From Flagellimonas oceani (GTDB taxonomy: Bacteria > Bacteroidota > Bacteroidia > Flavobacteriales > Flavobacteriaceae): DNA of 64,000 bases. Under the pieces are notes generated by a model that was not told where the DNA came from, did not search any database, and saw only the letters and a list, made by a program, of their open reading frames with translations. Both the position numbers and the translations under genes were made by a program. The stretch is taken from the NCBI RefSeq assembly GCF_011068285.1, contig NZ_CP049616.1, positions 1,034,501-1,098,500 of the forward strand. The letters are read 5' to 3'. Of this stretch, positions 20,685 through 29,833 are shown one piece after another. How positions within the stretch are numbered: position 1 is the first letter of the stretch; every line of letters starts with the position of its first letter.

Positions 20685-22325
20685 ATGAAAAGAAGAGATT
20701 TTGTACAGTACGCCGGTATGGGTGCAGGGGCCATGATGATGCCCTCGCTTCTTCTGGGAAATGACATTCCTGCGGAAGCCTTGCTCGAACCGGGCATGGA
20801 TACCGTACTAAAAAAGAAAATGGCCGACGTTGCCCTGAATACGGCAAAGTCCATGGGAGCTTCCTATGCAGATGCCCGAATCGGAAGATATTTGAACCAA
20901 TACGTTTTTACGCGTGAGGATAAGGTTCAGAACGTGGTGAACACCGAATCCTTCGGGATTGGAATACGGGTTATTGCCAATGGAACTTGGGGATTCTCCT
21001 CTACCAACGATGTAACCGAGGACGGAATCAAAAAGGCTACACAGCATGCGGTTTCCATTGCCAAGGCCAATGCCAAGATTCAAAAGGAACCCGTTGTGTT
21101 GGCTCCGGTGCAGGGACATGGAGAGGTATCTTGGAAAACACCTATAAAAAAGGATTTTAAGGAAGTCCCTATTTCGGAAAAAGTTGATTTGCTATTGAGT
21201 GCAAACTCGGCAGCTATGGAAAATGGCGCCAACTTTGTAAACTCGGCCCTTTTTATGGTGAACGAGCAAAAGTATTTTGCTTCCACCGACGGATCGTACA
21301 TTGATCAGGATGTCCATCGAATTTGGCCAACCTTTAACGTTACGGCCATTGACCGTGCAGAAGGAAAGTTCAGGAGCCGTCAGGCGTTGAGCGCACCCAT
21401 GGGCATGGGCTACGAGTATATGGATGGCCTGGAATCAGAAAAACTTCAAGGTCCAGAGGGCATCAAACTATACAACAGAAGCTACGATATTGTTGAAGAT
21501 GCCACCATGGCCGCAAAACAGGCCAAAGAGAAATTGTCTGCGAAATCCGTGGAGGCCGGCAAATATGATTTGGTACTTGAACCCAACCACCTTGGATTAA
21601 CGATTCACGAATCCGTAGGCCACCCATTGGAACTGGACCGTGTATTGGGTTACGAGGCCAACTATGCCGGAACCAGTTTTGCCACTTTGGACAAATGGGA
21701 GTCAAAAGACTTTAACTACGGTAGCGATATCGTGAACATTGTCGCGGACAAGACCCAAGAAGGCTCTTTGGGTGCCGTTGGTTATGATGATGAAGGCGTA
21801 AAGACCAAGAAATGGGATTTGATCAGAAATGGAACTTTGGTGAATTATCAAGCCATAAGGGACCAGGTGCATATGATCGATCAAAACGAATCGCATGGTT
21901 GCTGCTATGCCCAAAGTTGGGAAGATGTCCAGTTCCAGCGAATGCCCAACGTTTCATTGGAGCCGGGCAAGGAAAAATACTCTTTGCAGGATATGATCAA
22001 AGATGTGGAAAAAGGCATCTACATTCTGGGTCGTGGTTCTTACTCCATTGATCAACAGCGTTACAATTTCCAGTTTGGAGGAACCTTGTTCTACGAAATC
22101 AAGAACGGTGAGATAGTAGGTATGCTCGAAGACGTTGCATATCAGTCCAACACCCAGGAGTTCTGGAATTCCTGTGCCAAAATATGTGATAAGGACGACT
22201 ATAGGTTGTTCGGTTCATTCTTCGATGGAAAAGGACAGCCGTCCCAGGTAAGTGCCGTTTCTCACGGTAGTTCCACATCAAGATTCAACGGAATCAACGT
22301 AATCAATACAGGTAGGACCATTTAA
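20685..22325 (+). CDS. tldD: TldD family metalloprotease subunit, with N-terminal signal
   Basis: A 546-residue TldD-like protein. The zinc motif H-E-S-V-G-H (H308, E309, H312) is the TldD HExxxH site. The N-terminus M-K-R-R-D-F-V-Q-Y-A-G followed by a weakly hydrophobic, Ala/Met-rich run looks like a Tat-type signal rather than the cytoplasmic start of E. coli TldD, so a periplasmic location is possible (inference). TldD forms a heterodimer with TldE and degrades unfolded or modified peptides. The TldE gene follows after 27 bp. First gene of a long same-strand run. Confidence 0.92.
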   Translation: MKRRDFVQYAGMGAGAMMMPSLLLGNDIPAEALLEPGMDTVLKKKMADVALNTAKSMGASYADARIGRYLNQYVFTREDKVQNVVNTESFGIGIRVIANGTWGFSSTNDVTEDGIKKATQHAVSIAKANAKIQKEPVVLAPVQGHGEVSWKTPIKKDFKEVPISEKVDLLLSANSAAMENGANFVNSALFMVNEQKYFASTDGSYIDQDVHRIWPTFNVTAIDRAEGKFRSRQALSAPMGMGYEYMDGLESEKLQGPEGIKLYNRSYDIVEDATMAAKQAKEKLSAKSVEAGKYDLVLEPNHLGLTIHESVGHPLELDRVLGYEANYAGTSFATLDKWESKDFNYGSDIVNIVADKTQEGSLGAVGYDDEGVKTKKWDLIRNGTLVNYQAIRDQVHMIDQNESHGCCYAQSWEDVQFQRMPNVSLEPGKEKYSLQDMIKDVEKGIYILGRGSYSIDQQRYNFQFGGTLFYEIKNGEIVGMLEDVAYQSNTQEFWNSCAKICDKDDYRLFGSFFDGKGQPSQVSAVSHGSSTSRFNGINVINTGRTI

Positions 22326-22352
22326 GGTTTATTCAAATTAAATAATAAGACA

Positions 22353-23669
22353 ATGGCTATATATACAAAAGAAGAAGCAAAAAAGATTTTGGAGAAAGCA
22401 TTGAGCTTTTCCAGTGCCGATGCCTGCGAGATAAACCTAAGTGGAAGTAACAGTGGAAACATTCGATATGCACGGAATACCGTGTCCACAGCAGGATATA
22501 GATCTACCCAAAGCTTGGTGGTACAATCAAGTTTCGGAAAAAAAGTGGGAACGGCTACCATAGATGAGTTTGATGATGCATCACTTGAAAAGGTGGTGAA
22601 AAGATCGGAAGAACTAGCTCAGCTATCTCCCGAAAACCCTGAGTTTATGTCTCCCTTGGAGCCGCAGGAATACGATGAAGCGATCACTTACAAGGAAGCT
22701 ACCGCGAATGTAACGCCCGAATACAGAGCTGAGGTGGCCAATAGCAGTATCGTTCCCGCCGCCGCAAAAGATGTTACGGCAGCAGGTTTCTTGGACGATT
22801 CGGCCGGATTTTCGGCCATGATCAATTCCAAGGGGCTGTTCGCTTACAATCAATCCACCAATGTGGACTTTACTGTGACCATGCGTACCAACGACGGTAC
22901 AGGTTCCGGTTGGGTGACCAGGGATTATAACGATATTGATAAGTTCGATGCCTCAGAGGCATCAAAAGTCGCCATAGACAAAGCTGTGATGTCCAAAGAG
23001 GCGCGCGCCATAGAACCTGGAAAATATACGGTTATTTTGGAGCCTGCGGCATCGATCGGGCTATTGCAAAACATGTTCCGATCTCTTGATGCAAGATCTG
23101 CAGATGAAGGCAGGAGTTTTATGTCCGCTAAGGATGGGGGGACAAAAATCGGTCAAAAAATAGTTGATGAGCGTGTCAATATTTGGTCCGATCCATTGCA
23201 TCCGGACGTGCCAACATCCACGTGGAACGGGGAAGGCATGCCCTTGAAGAAAACCAGTTGGATAGAGAACGGAGTTGTAAAAAACCTGGCCTACAGCCGT
23301 TATTGGGCGGAACAGAAAGGTGTGGAACCCGTTCCATTCCCCAGCAACGCCATTATGGAAGGAGGGGATGAAAGCCTGGAAGATATGATCAAGGGAACCA
23401 AAAAAGGTATTTTGGTCACGCGTTTCTGGTATATCCGTAGTGTGGACCCACAAACCTTATTGTACACTGGTTTAACAAGGGACGGAACGTTCTATATCGA
23501 GAACGGACAAATCAAGTTCCCTGTCAAAAACTTTAGGTTTAACGAGAGCCCAATTATTATGTTGAATAATTTGGAGTCCCTTGGCGAACAAGTACGTGTC
23601 GAAGGAAACTTGATACCCTATATGAAGATTCGTGACTTTACGTTCACCAGTCTTTCGGACGCGGTATAA
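22353..23669 (+). CDS. tldE: TldE/PmbA family partner subunit
   Basis: A 438-residue TldE-like protein, lacking the HExxxH site, as expected for the non-catalytic partner. Family segments include the N-terminal A-C-E-I-N-L-S-G-S-N strand, N-S-K-G-L-F-A-Y-N near 165 and W-Y-I-R-S-V-D-P-Q-T-L-L-Y-T-G-L-T-R-D-G near the C-terminus. It has no signal peptide whereas its partner seems to have one; one of the two readings may need correction. Downstream gene follows after 84 bp on the same strand. Confidence 0.9.
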   Translation: MAIYTKEEAKKILEKALSFSSADACEINLSGSNSGNIRYARNTVSTAGYRSTQSLVVQSSFGKKVGTATIDEFDDASLEKVVKRSEELAQLSPENPEFMSPLEPQEYDEAITYKEATANVTPEYRAEVANSSIVPAAAKDVTAAGFLDDSAGFSAMINSKGLFAYNQSTNVDFTVTMRTNDGTGSGWVTRDYNDIDKFDASEASKVAIDKAVMSKEARAIEPGKYTVILEPAASIGLLQNMFRSLDARSADEGRSFMSAKDGGTKIGQKIVDERVNIWSDPLHPDVPTSTWNGEGMPLKKTSWIENGVVKNLAYSRYWAEQKGVEPVPFPSNAIMEGGDESLEDMIKGTKKGILVTRFWYIRSVDPQTLLYTGLTRDGTFYIENGQIKFPVKNFRFNESPIIMLNNLESLGEQVRVEGNLIPYMKIRDFTFTSLSDAV

Positions 23670-23753
23670 ACAGAGGAATCAAAACAAACTGGTGGTCAGG
23701 TTAGCCTTGATCGCCAGTTTTTATTTTGACAATGATTTTAGCCAACTACCCAA

Positions 23754-24380
23754 ATGGCATTGGATAACGAATTCTTTTTTACACGATTACAGTACGAATC
23801 AGGCGATTGGGATGTGGACCAGCGTATGCCTTCCAACTTGCTGAATTCTTTGGTCGAGTATACCACTTTGAAGGTAGACACTCAGGAAAAAATCATTACC
23901 CTCGCCAGCGACGATATTTTTAAAAGCCCATTCTGTTATATCTCGGGTCATAAATTGGTGCAGTTTACCAAAAAGGAACGGGAAAACTTTGAAAAATATG
24001 TGCGCAATGGCGGTTTTGTCTTTGCTGATGACTGCAACCACGATATCGATGGCCTATTTGCAAAATCGTTCGAACGCCAAATGGATGAGATATTCGGACC
24101 GGGAGAACTAAAAAAGATTCCCAATGACCACGAAATCTATACCATTTTCTTTGAGTTTGATGATGGACCGCCCACTACATCCCAAGAACTGAACGGTTGG
24201 GGGGACGACCTTGTCCACGATTACCTCAAGGCCATTATTATCGATGGTAGGATAGGTGTGCTCTACAGCAACAAGGACTATGGTTGCGAATGGGATTACG
24301 ATTTTAGAAACAAACGCTGGTACAAAATTGACAATACCCGATTTGGGGTGAATATTGTGTTATATGCTTTAACCTCTTAA
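23754..24380 (+). CDS. DUF4159 domain protein
   Basis: A 208-residue protein with the DUF4159 pattern: F-F-F-T-R-L-Q-Y-E-S-G-D-W at the start, G-G-F-V-F-A-D-D-C near residue 86, and a C-terminal N-K-D-Y-G-C-E-W-D-Y followed by F-G-V-N-I-V-L-Y-A-L. The family has a glutamine-amidotransferase-like (GATase1) Rossmann fold without the catalytic Cys and usually accompanies MoxR/DUF58/BatA genes, as here. No signal peptide is seen. Stop is 10 bp before the MoxR gene. Confidence 0.88.
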   Translation: MALDNEFFFTRLQYESGDWDVDQRMPSNLLNSLVEYTTLKVDTQEKIITLASDDIFKSPFCYISGHKLVQFTKKERENFEKYVRNGGFVFADDCNHDIDGLFAKSFERQMDEIFGPGELKKIPNDHEIYTIFFEFDDGPPTTSQELNGWGDDLVHDYLKAIIIDGRIGVLYSNKDYGCEWDYDFRNKRWYKIDNTRFGVNIVLYALTS

Positions 24381-24390
24381 CGATACTAAT

Positions 24391-25395
24391 TTGGATAAAG
24401 AACTACAACAAATTGCAAGTGAAGTAGAAGGGCTCTCAGAAAAACTGACCGCCCTTAAAAAAGAAATTGGAAAAGTCATCATTGGCCAAGAGGACACAGT
24501 TTCCCAACTGCTCATTACTTTTCTTGCAGGTGGGCACGCCTTGCTCGAAGGTGTTCCCGGACTGGCCAAAACCTTGATGATCCGTACACTTTCCAACGCC
24601 ATCGATTTAAAATTCAAACGGATACAATTTACGCCCGATCTGATGCCGTCGGACATTATCGGGACCGAAATTTTGGAAGAAGACCATACCACGGGCAAAA
24701 AATTCTTCAGATTCAACAAAGGGCCAATCTTCTCCAACATCATTTTGGCAGATGAGATCAACCGAACACCACCCAAAACACAGGCAGCGCTTTTGGAAGC
24801 CATGCAAGAGTTCGAGGTGACCTACGGGGACAAAACCTATCCTTTGGATAGACCTTTCTTTATTCTGGCCACCCAAAACCCTATTGAACAATCGGGAACA
24901 TTTGTACTGCCGGAAGCACAACAGGATAGATTTTTGCTGTACATCAAAATAGGTTATCCTACGGATAAAGAAGAAACACAGATTTTAAAGGCAACTACCG
25001 GAACCAAAAAGGCGCAATTGAACAAGGTGCTATCAGGCGAAGATATTGTACGATTGCAACAGCTGGTCCGTGAAGTTTCCATTAGTGATGGATTGATCCA
25101 ATATGTGAGTGATGTAATCCGTGCCACCCGACCAGATACTACCTCGGTAGACTACGTGAAACAATGGGTGGATTGGGGCGCTGGTCCACGGGCGGGTCAG
25201 GCGATGATCTTGACCGCAAAGGCAAATGCACTTTTGGAAGGCCGATTGGCCGTGACTTTGGAAGACCTACAGACCGTTGCATTGCCGGTTTTACGACACA
25301 GGGTGCTCGTAAACTTTAGGGCGGATGCCGAAGGAATTACTTCGGATAAGGTAACCAAGGAAATATTGAAAGCAGTACAATTAAGGGATAAATAA
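24391..25395 (+). CDS. MoxR-family AAA+ ATPase
   Basis: A 334-residue AAA_3 ATPase starting at a TTG (L-D-K-E-L read as M). Walker A is G-V-P-G-L-A-K-T; the pre-sensor R-I-Q-F-T-P-D-L-M-P-S-D-I and Walker B I-I-L-A-D-E-I-N-R-T-P-P are standard MoxR wording, with A-T-Q-N-P as sensor 1. MoxR proteins act as chaperones for partners bearing von Willebrand A domains; the following DUF58 protein, whose gene overlaps its stop by one base, is the expected partner. Confidence 0.94.
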   Translation: MDKELQQIASEVEGLSEKLTALKKEIGKVIIGQEDTVSQLLITFLAGGHALLEGVPGLAKTLMIRTLSNAIDLKFKRIQFTPDLMPSDIIGTEILEEDHTTGKKFFRFNKGPIFSNIILADEINRTPPKTQAALLEAMQEFEVTYGDKTYPLDRPFFILATQNPIEQSGTFVLPEAQQDRFLLYIKIGYPTDKEETQILKATTGTKKAQLNKVLSGEDIVRLQQLVREVSISDGLIQYVSDVIRATRPDTTSVDYVKQWVDWGAGPRAGQAMILTAKANALLEGRLAVTLEDLQTVALPVLRHRVLVNFRADAEGITSDKVTKEILKAVQLRDK

Positions 25396-26294
25396 TGGCA
25401 GCACGGGACTACCACGACCTTTTAAAACCGGAAGTCATCAATACCGTATCCGGCCTTAGCCTGATCTCGCGTATTGTGGTTGAAGGCTACACTTCCGGTC
25501 TGCACCGGAGCAAGAGTGTCGGGCCCGGAATGGAGTTCAGTCAATACCGAGGTTATGAACCCGGGGACGACCTTAGGCTGCTCGATTGGAAGATGTTGGC
25601 CCGTTCAGGTAGATATTACATCAAACAATCCGAAGTGGACAGTCACGTGGACGTTAAATTTATTGTTGATGCCAGTGCGTCCATGGAGCACGAAGAAGAT
25701 GGCATTTCCAAATTGGAATTTGCTCGGGTAATGGTGGCTTGCTTGTCCTATTTGGCCCAAAAACAGGGTGACTCAGTTGGGCTTTTTGCGCTCAACGAGG
25801 ATGATTTTGTGAGCATATACCCCAAAGCGGACCAGAAACACTTCAACCGATTGTTGTTGGAACTTTTGAAGATTTCCACCAAAGGAAAATGGCCCGAACT
25901 ATCCATTGCATCCAGAAGAATCCATAATAGGGGAGAAAAGGAACTGGTTTTTTTCCTGACGGATATGTACGAGGATCTTTCCGAACTGTCCGACTTTGTG
26001 AAAAATCTGAAAACCGCCAACAATGAGGTGGTGGTGCTTCAAATTATGGCCGGAAATGAAATGGATTTCGATTATAATACATCTGTTGTCTTTGAAGATT
26101 TGGAAACAGGAGCAAAGGTAAAAGTGGATGTCAACAAAGCCAAAGCCACCTATTTGAAGACCTTGAATGAAAAAATAGAACAGACCAAGGAACAATTGCT
26201 CTCACAAGGAGTGCATTATCATTTGTTTCGAATGGACAATGACCTAGCCGATGCTTTACAGCTCTTTTTAAAGGAACGAATACGATTAAAATAA
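25395..26294 (+). CDS. DUF58 / von Willebrand A-like protein
   Basis: A 299-residue protein with the DUF58 core (S-Q-Y-R-G-Y-E-P-G-D-D-L-R-L-L-D-W-K, about 51-68). A vWA-like metal-site segment follows, F-I-V-D-A-S-A-S-M (about 92-100), a slightly altered D-x-S-x-S site that keeps Asp and both Ser. It has no membrane helix, unlike larger DUF58 proteins. It is expected to be the client of the MoxR ATPase. ATG overlaps the MoxR stop, and its own stop directly abuts the next ATG: strong operon coupling. Confidence 0.92.
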   Translation: MAARDYHDLLKPEVINTVSGLSLISRIVVEGYTSGLHRSKSVGPGMEFSQYRGYEPGDDLRLLDWKMLARSGRYYIKQSEVDSHVDVKFIVDASASMEHEEDGISKLEFARVMVACLSYLAQKQGDSVGLFALNEDDFVSIYPKADQKHFNRLLLELLKISTKGKWPELSIASRRIHNRGEKELVFFLTDMYEDLSELSDFVKNLKTANNEVVVLQIMAGNEMDFDYNTSVVFEDLETGAKVKVDVNKAKATYLKTLNEKIEQTKEQLLSQGVHYHLFRMDNDLADALQLFLKERIRLK

Positions 26295-27572
26295 ATGGTT
26301 TTTGCGAATCCGTCATATCTCTGGGCATTTTTGGGACTTTTGGTTCCCTTGGCCATTCATTTGTGGAGCAAAAAAGATGCAAAAACCATAAAAGTTGGCA
26401 GTATCCAGTTGTTGGACGAATCCAATTCACGACAATCCAGCAGCATTCAATTGAACGAATGGTTCTTGCTGTTGCTCCGTATGCTCATAATAGCTTTGGT
26501 GGTTTTATTAATGGCAGGGCCACAATGGCGTACCAAGGGCAATCCCAAACAAATTACTTATTTGGTCGAGCCGGCCATTGCCAATGAACCCTCCATTGGA
26601 AGCGTTCTGGACAGTTTAAAGGAAAGTGCCCCGGTATTGTTGTTACAAAATGGTTTTCCGGATTGGGAAGCCGATGTCGACCATAAATCGGAAAAAGTAC
26701 GGCCCAATTATTGGCAATTGGTGCAAAAAATGGACTCTTTGCGTTCCGATAGCATAGTGATATTTACACGGGCATTGGTAAAGGGAATCAAATCCAAACG
26801 TCCGGATACCCAGAAAAAAATCCATTGGGTGGTCATGGATGCGGAAGAAACCCTGTCCCAACCTTTGATGGCTTTTAATCGTGAATCAGGAGTGGAATTG
26901 GTAACAGCTTCGGGCAATGGTATGGCGACCCGAATAAAAAGGGAAAGCCTAGTGGATGGTTTTGAGATTATTGCCGAAGGAGACAGTCTTCGTATAGTTT
27001 CGGATGCTTCGCAGACCGTTCCGTTAAGAAACTTGGACACCCTTCACATAAATATGTATGCAACGGAAGATTTTGAGAAAGAGAGCAAATTTATTGAAGC
27101 ATCTTTTAAAGCTTTATCGTCTTATTTGAACCAGGAAATCAACGTTCACCAAACCGAAGAAGCAATGCACGAGCATGCTGATTTGAACATTCTTTTGGGC
27201 ACTTTTCAGAATAATCAAGTAGCAGGTAAAAGGGTGATATATCAAGAAGACCCCTTAACCGAAGAATTGATTGCACCTGGGCAGGAGAAAAATTTATTTT
27301 ATCTAACAGCAAGGCTGAATCCAAAGAATACGGTGGAGCAACGATTGCCGGAGCAATTATTGCACCTATTGGATTTGAATGGGGACTTAAAGAATCTTGT
27401 GGCCGGCATCGATGCAAGGCAAATGGACGAGTCACAACTCAAACCGAATTACGTGGAACCCAAACGAAAAAGGGAAAGAGCGACCTTTTTGGATATTTCC
27501 CTATGGGTGTTCGGTTTCCTTGCCCTGCTGATGATTGTTGAGCGGTTGTTATCAAATTATAAAAAACAATGA
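26295..27572 (+). CDS. BatA-like N-terminal domain membrane protein
   Basis: A 425-residue protein whose first 75 residues are the BatA/aerotolerance-type N-terminus: F-A-N-P-S-Y-L-W-A-F, helix, L-W-S-K-K-D, and a second helix ending L-M-A-G-P-Q-W. A soluble middle (about 80-390), probably periplasmic, has no motif I recognise and no intact vWA metal site. A third helix lies at about 400-418, then a short basic tail. It likely forms an envelope complex with the neighbouring MoxR/DUF58 proteins. Its stop overlaps the next ATG by 4 bp. Confidence 0.85.
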   Translation: MVFANPSYLWAFLGLLVPLAIHLWSKKDAKTIKVGSIQLLDESNSRQSSSIQLNEWFLLLLRMLIIALVVLLMAGPQWRTKGNPKQITYLVEPAIANEPSIGSVLDSLKESAPVLLLQNGFPDWEADVDHKSEKVRPNYWQLVQKMDSLRSDSIVIFTRALVKGIKSKRPDTQKKIHWVVMDAEETLSQPLMAFNRESGVELVTASGNGMATRIKRESLVDGFEIIAEGDSLRIVSDASQTVPLRNLDTLHINMYATEDFEKESKFIEASFKALSSYLNQEINVHQTEEAMHEHADLNILLGTFQNNQVAGKRVIYQEDPLTEELIAPGQEKNLFYLTARLNPKNTVEQRLPEQLLHLLDLNGDLKNLVAGIDARQMDESQLKPNYVEPKRKRERATFLDISLWVFGFLALLMIVERLLSNYKKQ

Positions 27573-29833
27573 TGGGAGCGGCGTCCATACAACGGTTTCA
27601 AAAAAGATGGCAGCAGTCCAAATATATGGAAGCGCTCCTATATGGCATCGGGTTTGGCGGCCTGGTCTATTTATGGACCCATGGCCTGCTTTACGGAATT
27701 ATTGCCCTAATTATAGCTGCCGGAATAGCTTTTTTTGTTTTAAGGCCATGGAGCATCAGTTCGGAAAATGCCGTGGGTTATATTGATGCCCATTTGCCCC
27801 AAGCCGGGTATAGCAGCGGACTATTATTGTCACCATCCAGCGAACTATCCAATTTGTCCAAGTTGCAACAATACAGGGTAGCATCGCAATTAGAACCGGT
27901 TTTGTCCAAATTGAGGCCACCACATAACTTGTTAAAGGCCACCCTTGTTATGTTTGGGTTGATTTTATGCGGTCTTGCAGGAAATTTTATATGGAGCAAT
28001 TGGGGAAATTCTTCGGTGAATTCCCCGGATAGGGAGCAAATCACTTTTGCACCAAAGGATAGTCTGTCCACCACGATCGAGATACCAGAATTGATTGAAA
28101 CGGCAATCACGATCCAATACCCAAGTTATACGGGAAAGGCAACCATACATACCAATGATCCAAACATAAGTGCCGTAAAGGGGGCAAAAATTATTTGGAA
28201 CCTTAGGTTTGAGGGAGAGGTCGGGGAAGTAGAAATGGATTTGATGGGCGACCGGATTGCCCTGTCAAAAAATCAAGGGGCGTACCAGTTGTCCAAGACT
28301 TTGGAAACTTCGGGATTTTACAGTTTCACGTTTAAAGATACCATGGGCAATACTTACGTTAGTGATCTCTATTCTTTGGAAATGGCCAACGATGAACCGC
28401 CAATGGTCCAAATTGAAGGGTTGGACAATTACAGTTATTTTGAGTTTGATGATGAAAAGAAATTGATGTTCACCACCCGTATTTCGGATGATTTTGGAAT
28501 AGGGGAGGCCTACATCATCGCCACCGTGAGCAAAGGTTCGGGAGAATCCGTAAAGTTCAGGGAGGAAAAAGTACGTTTTGATAACCCCATACCCAAAGGA
28601 AAAAAGTCGATTCAATTAAGGCAGCCAGTGGATTTGGATGCCCTAAAAATGGACCCGGGAGATGAGCTTTATTTTTATGTGGAGGCATTGGACCAAAAAG
28701 CACCTTCGCCAAACGTTGCCCGTAGCGAGACCTATTTCGCCGTAATCCGCGATACGGTGACCGATGCATTTGCGGTTGAGGGCAATTTGGGCGTGGACTT
28801 GATGCCCGACTATTTTAGGAGTCAGCGCCAACTGATTATTGATACCGAAAAACTGATTGCCGATAAGCCCAATATTTCTGAAAAAGACTTCAAATTCAGG
28901 AGCAACGAACTGGGCTTTGACCAGAAACAACTGCGTTTAAAATATGGACAGTTTATGGGCGACGAAACCGAAATGCAATCGGCGCCGGGACAGGTCTCAC
29001 ATGTAGAAGGTGAGGGAGAACATGACCATGAACATGATCACGAAGGGGAAGAAGAAGATTTATTGGACGAATACAGCCATAAACACGATAGCGAAAACGA
29101 ACACAATCTAGTGGAGGAACACGATCATGACCACGAAGATGAAAGTGGACCCGGTAACAATTCAGCCACCCAAGAACAGGAAGATTTACTGCACGATTAT
29201 GTGCACAACCATGACGACCCGGAAGAGTCCACCCTGTTCGAGAAATCTTTAAAAGCAAAGCTTCGGGAGGCCTTGAACATTATGTGGGACGCCGAACTGT
29301 ACTTGAGACTGTACGAGCCGGAAAAATCATTGCCTTACCAACATGATGCCCTTGAAATCATTCAGGATATAAAAAACAGTGCCAGGATCTATGTCCACCG
29401 TATCGGTTTTGACCCACCGCCCATTAAAGAGGAAAACAGGCTGAGCGGTGATACTGAGGAAATCACCAATTTTGATAAAAAGGAGGATTTTGCCTATAAA
29501 ATGCCCTTTGCATCAACAAGGGAGGCCATTGATCGGTTGGAATCCTTGATCCAGAACAAGAAAAAGTTTAATTCGGATGACAGTGAACTTTTCTTGGATG
29601 CGGGCAACGAATTGGCACAAAGGGCCATATCGGAACCATTGAAGTATCTAAAAGTCTTACAGGGCCTGAGAGACTTGGAAAAGGCATCGAACAGAACCAG
29701 GGAAGGGTATAGGGAGGTTCAAAAAAATCTCTTGTCCGTTTTGCCCAACGTAGAGGACAATCCAATGAAACAGAGCCAATATCAGGACGAAATCAATCTC
29801 CTGTATCTAAAAGAACTTGGTGTTTATGAGTGA
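27569..29833 (+). CDS. Large membrane-anchored protein (DUF4175-like) with a His/Asp/Glu-rich segment
   Basis: A 754-residue protein: two N-terminal helices (about 27-60) and a third near 128-145, then a beta-rich extracytoplasmic region (about 170-410) and a helical C-terminal part (about 420-754). The layout resembles DUF4175-type proteins seen in Bacteroidota MoxR operons; that assignment is by layout and context only. Residues about 475-550 are strikingly rich in His, Asp and Glu, with repeated H-D-H-E and E-H-D-H-D-H units, a likely low-complexity metal-binding stretch. Overlaps both neighbours, so it is part of the same operon. Confidence 0.75.
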   Translation: MMGAASIQRFQKRWQQSKYMEALLYGIGFGGLVYLWTHGLLYGIIALIIAAGIAFFVLRPWSISSENAVGYIDAHLPQAGYSSGLLLSPSSELSNLSKLQQYRVASQLEPVLSKLRPPHNLLKATLVMFGLILCGLAGNFIWSNWGNSSVNSPDREQITFAPKDSLSTTIEIPELIETAITIQYPSYTGKATIHTNDPNISAVKGAKIIWNLRFEGEVGEVEMDLMGDRIALSKNQGAYQLSKTLETSGFYSFTFKDTMGNTYVSDLYSLEMANDEPPMVQIEGLDNYSYFEFDDEKKLMFTTRISDDFGIGEAYIIATVSKGSGESVKFREEKVRFDNPIPKGKKSIQLRQPVDLDALKMDPGDELYFYVEALDQKAPSPNVARSETYFAVIRDTVTDAFAVEGNLGVDLMPDYFRSQRQLIIDTEKLIADKPNISEKDFKFRSNELGFDQKQLRLKYGQFMGDETEMQSAPGQVSHVEGEGEHDHEHDHEGEEEDLLDEYSHKHDSENEHNLVEEHDHDHEDESGPGNNSATQEQEDLLHDYVHNHDDPEESTLFEKSLKAKLREALNIMWDAELYLRLYEPEKSLPYQHDALEIIQDIKNSARIYVHRIGFDPPPIKEENRLSGDTEEITNFDKKEDFAYKMPFASTREAIDRLESLIQNKKKFNSDDSELFLDAGNELAQRAISEPLKYLKVLQGLRDLEKASNRTREGYREVQKNLLSVLPNVEDNPMKQSQYQDEINLLYLKELGVYE

